Below are positions 41,480-41,721 of a stretch of 41,721 bases of DNA, piece by piece. The position numbers were made by a program, and so were the translations under genes. How positions within the stretch are numbered: position 1 is the stretch's first letter; every line of letters starts with the position of its first letter. The DNA lies in contig CAUDNR010001224.1 in assembly GCA_958430865.1 (NCBI GenBank), positions 34,234 through 75,954 of the forward strand, in the 5' to 3' direction. The notes beneath the pieces are model-generated. The model searched no databases. It saw nothing but the letters and a program-made list of their open reading frames with translations, and was not told the origin of the DNA. The stretch comes from Entrophospora sp. SA101 (taxonomy: Eukaryota; Glomeromycota; Glomeromycetes; Entrophosporales; Entrophosporaceae).

Positions 41480-41721
41480 ATGTCATTTCGTGAAATAATT
41501 TTTTCATTACAAATATTTATTGGATTGGGAGTAATTGTATGCTGTTGAGCACAAATTCCTTTAGTTTCTTGGAGGTAAGATTGAATAATAATAATAATAA
41601 CTCATAACATAAATGAATCAATTTTTTTTGTTACAAAAACATTCATTAAATATATAATTATTTATTTTTTAGCATATGTTTTAATATATTTTTGGTTGCC
41701 TCCTCACCAAAGTTCAAATTT
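41480..41721 (+). pseudogene. 5' end of an unknown membrane-protein gene with in-frame TGA, cut by window edge
   Basis: From the ATG at 41480 the frame reads MSFREIIFSLQIFIGLGVIV, then CC, TGA (41546-41548), then AQIPLVSW to a good donor (GTAAGA) at 41575. A second exon may start at 41673 after an acceptor, reading ICFNIFLVASSPKF. The first part is hydrophobic, suggesting a membrane or signal segment. If TGA replaces TGG the exon would be open, so this is either a nonsense mutation or not a gene. Too short to assign a family. Confidence 0.35.

Noticed and set aside
1..41721. tRNA, rRNA or CRISPR array
   Set aside because: GGTTCGAGCC near 3603 looks like a T-loop box, but no acceptor or anticodon stem can be built around it. 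No regularly spaced repeats with unique spacers are present.

Overview
The window reads as a fungal nuclear chromosome segment. It is very AT-rich, and almost every gene is cut into many short exons by small GT-AG introns with T/A-rich bodies. The genes found are eukaryotic housekeeping genes. Degenerate BTB/BACK-TLDc and F-box genes lie among them, with much dead DNA transposon. Together with a front-end desaturase that closely resembles the known Mortierella enzyme, this points to an early-diverging fungus. An arbuscular mycorrhizal species such as Rhizophagus is my best guess. The organism is inferred, not proven. Because exons are short, most genes below were built by joining open frames across introns and checking that phase is conserved; exon coordinates are given in each entry.

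Layout. 1-6.7 kb is a gene graveyard: an unrecognised coding fragment, a truncated Tc1/mariner copy, the 3' half of a PalC-like BRO1-domain gene, a TTCGAATC-type minisatellite, a dead ABCA ATPase, a small intact membrane-protein ORF and a dead BACK-TLDc gene. 6.7-15.4 kb is a dense block of apparently intact genes: EAPP and PET191/COA5 on minus, then class II HMG-CoA reductase, URC4-like (DUF1688) and V-ATPase subunit D (VMA8) on plus. 15.5-21 kb is decayed again: a broken RabGGTase beta (BET2) copy, a hAT-derived element with an 8-bp target duplication, and unrecognised remnants. 21.1-24.6 kb holds uracil-DNA glycosylase (plus), then RRG9/neugrin-like and COA3-like (minus). 24.6-27.6 kb has a dead hAT transposase and a short inverted-repeat element. 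27.7-30.1 kb is a 13-exon delta-5-type front-end desaturase. 30.3-33.6 kb has an F-box pseudogene with a 120-bp tandem repeat and the second, full-length mariner copy. 34.0-35.9 kb is an acidic PHD-finger gene with a broken finger. 36.1-40.4 kb is the 21-exon NatA auxiliary subunit (NAA15/NAT1). The right edge has a dead hAT C-terminus and the start of an unknown gene.

How the genes relate. There is no operon or obvious pathway cluster. Several intact genes serve mitochondria (PET191/COA5 and COA3-like in cytochrome oxidase assembly, RRG9-like, and possibly a mitochondrial form of UNG). Others are lipid or isoprenoid genes (class II HMG-CoA reductase, desaturase). I read this as ordinary eukaryotic gene order, not a system. 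The most notable points are the class II (bacterial-type) HMG-CoA reductase in a fungal intron-bearing gene; two mariner copies that share identical lesions; the dead copy of the essential gene BET2; the GC-AG intron in NAA15; and the possible dual start of UNG. I did not find a convincing new multi-gene system.
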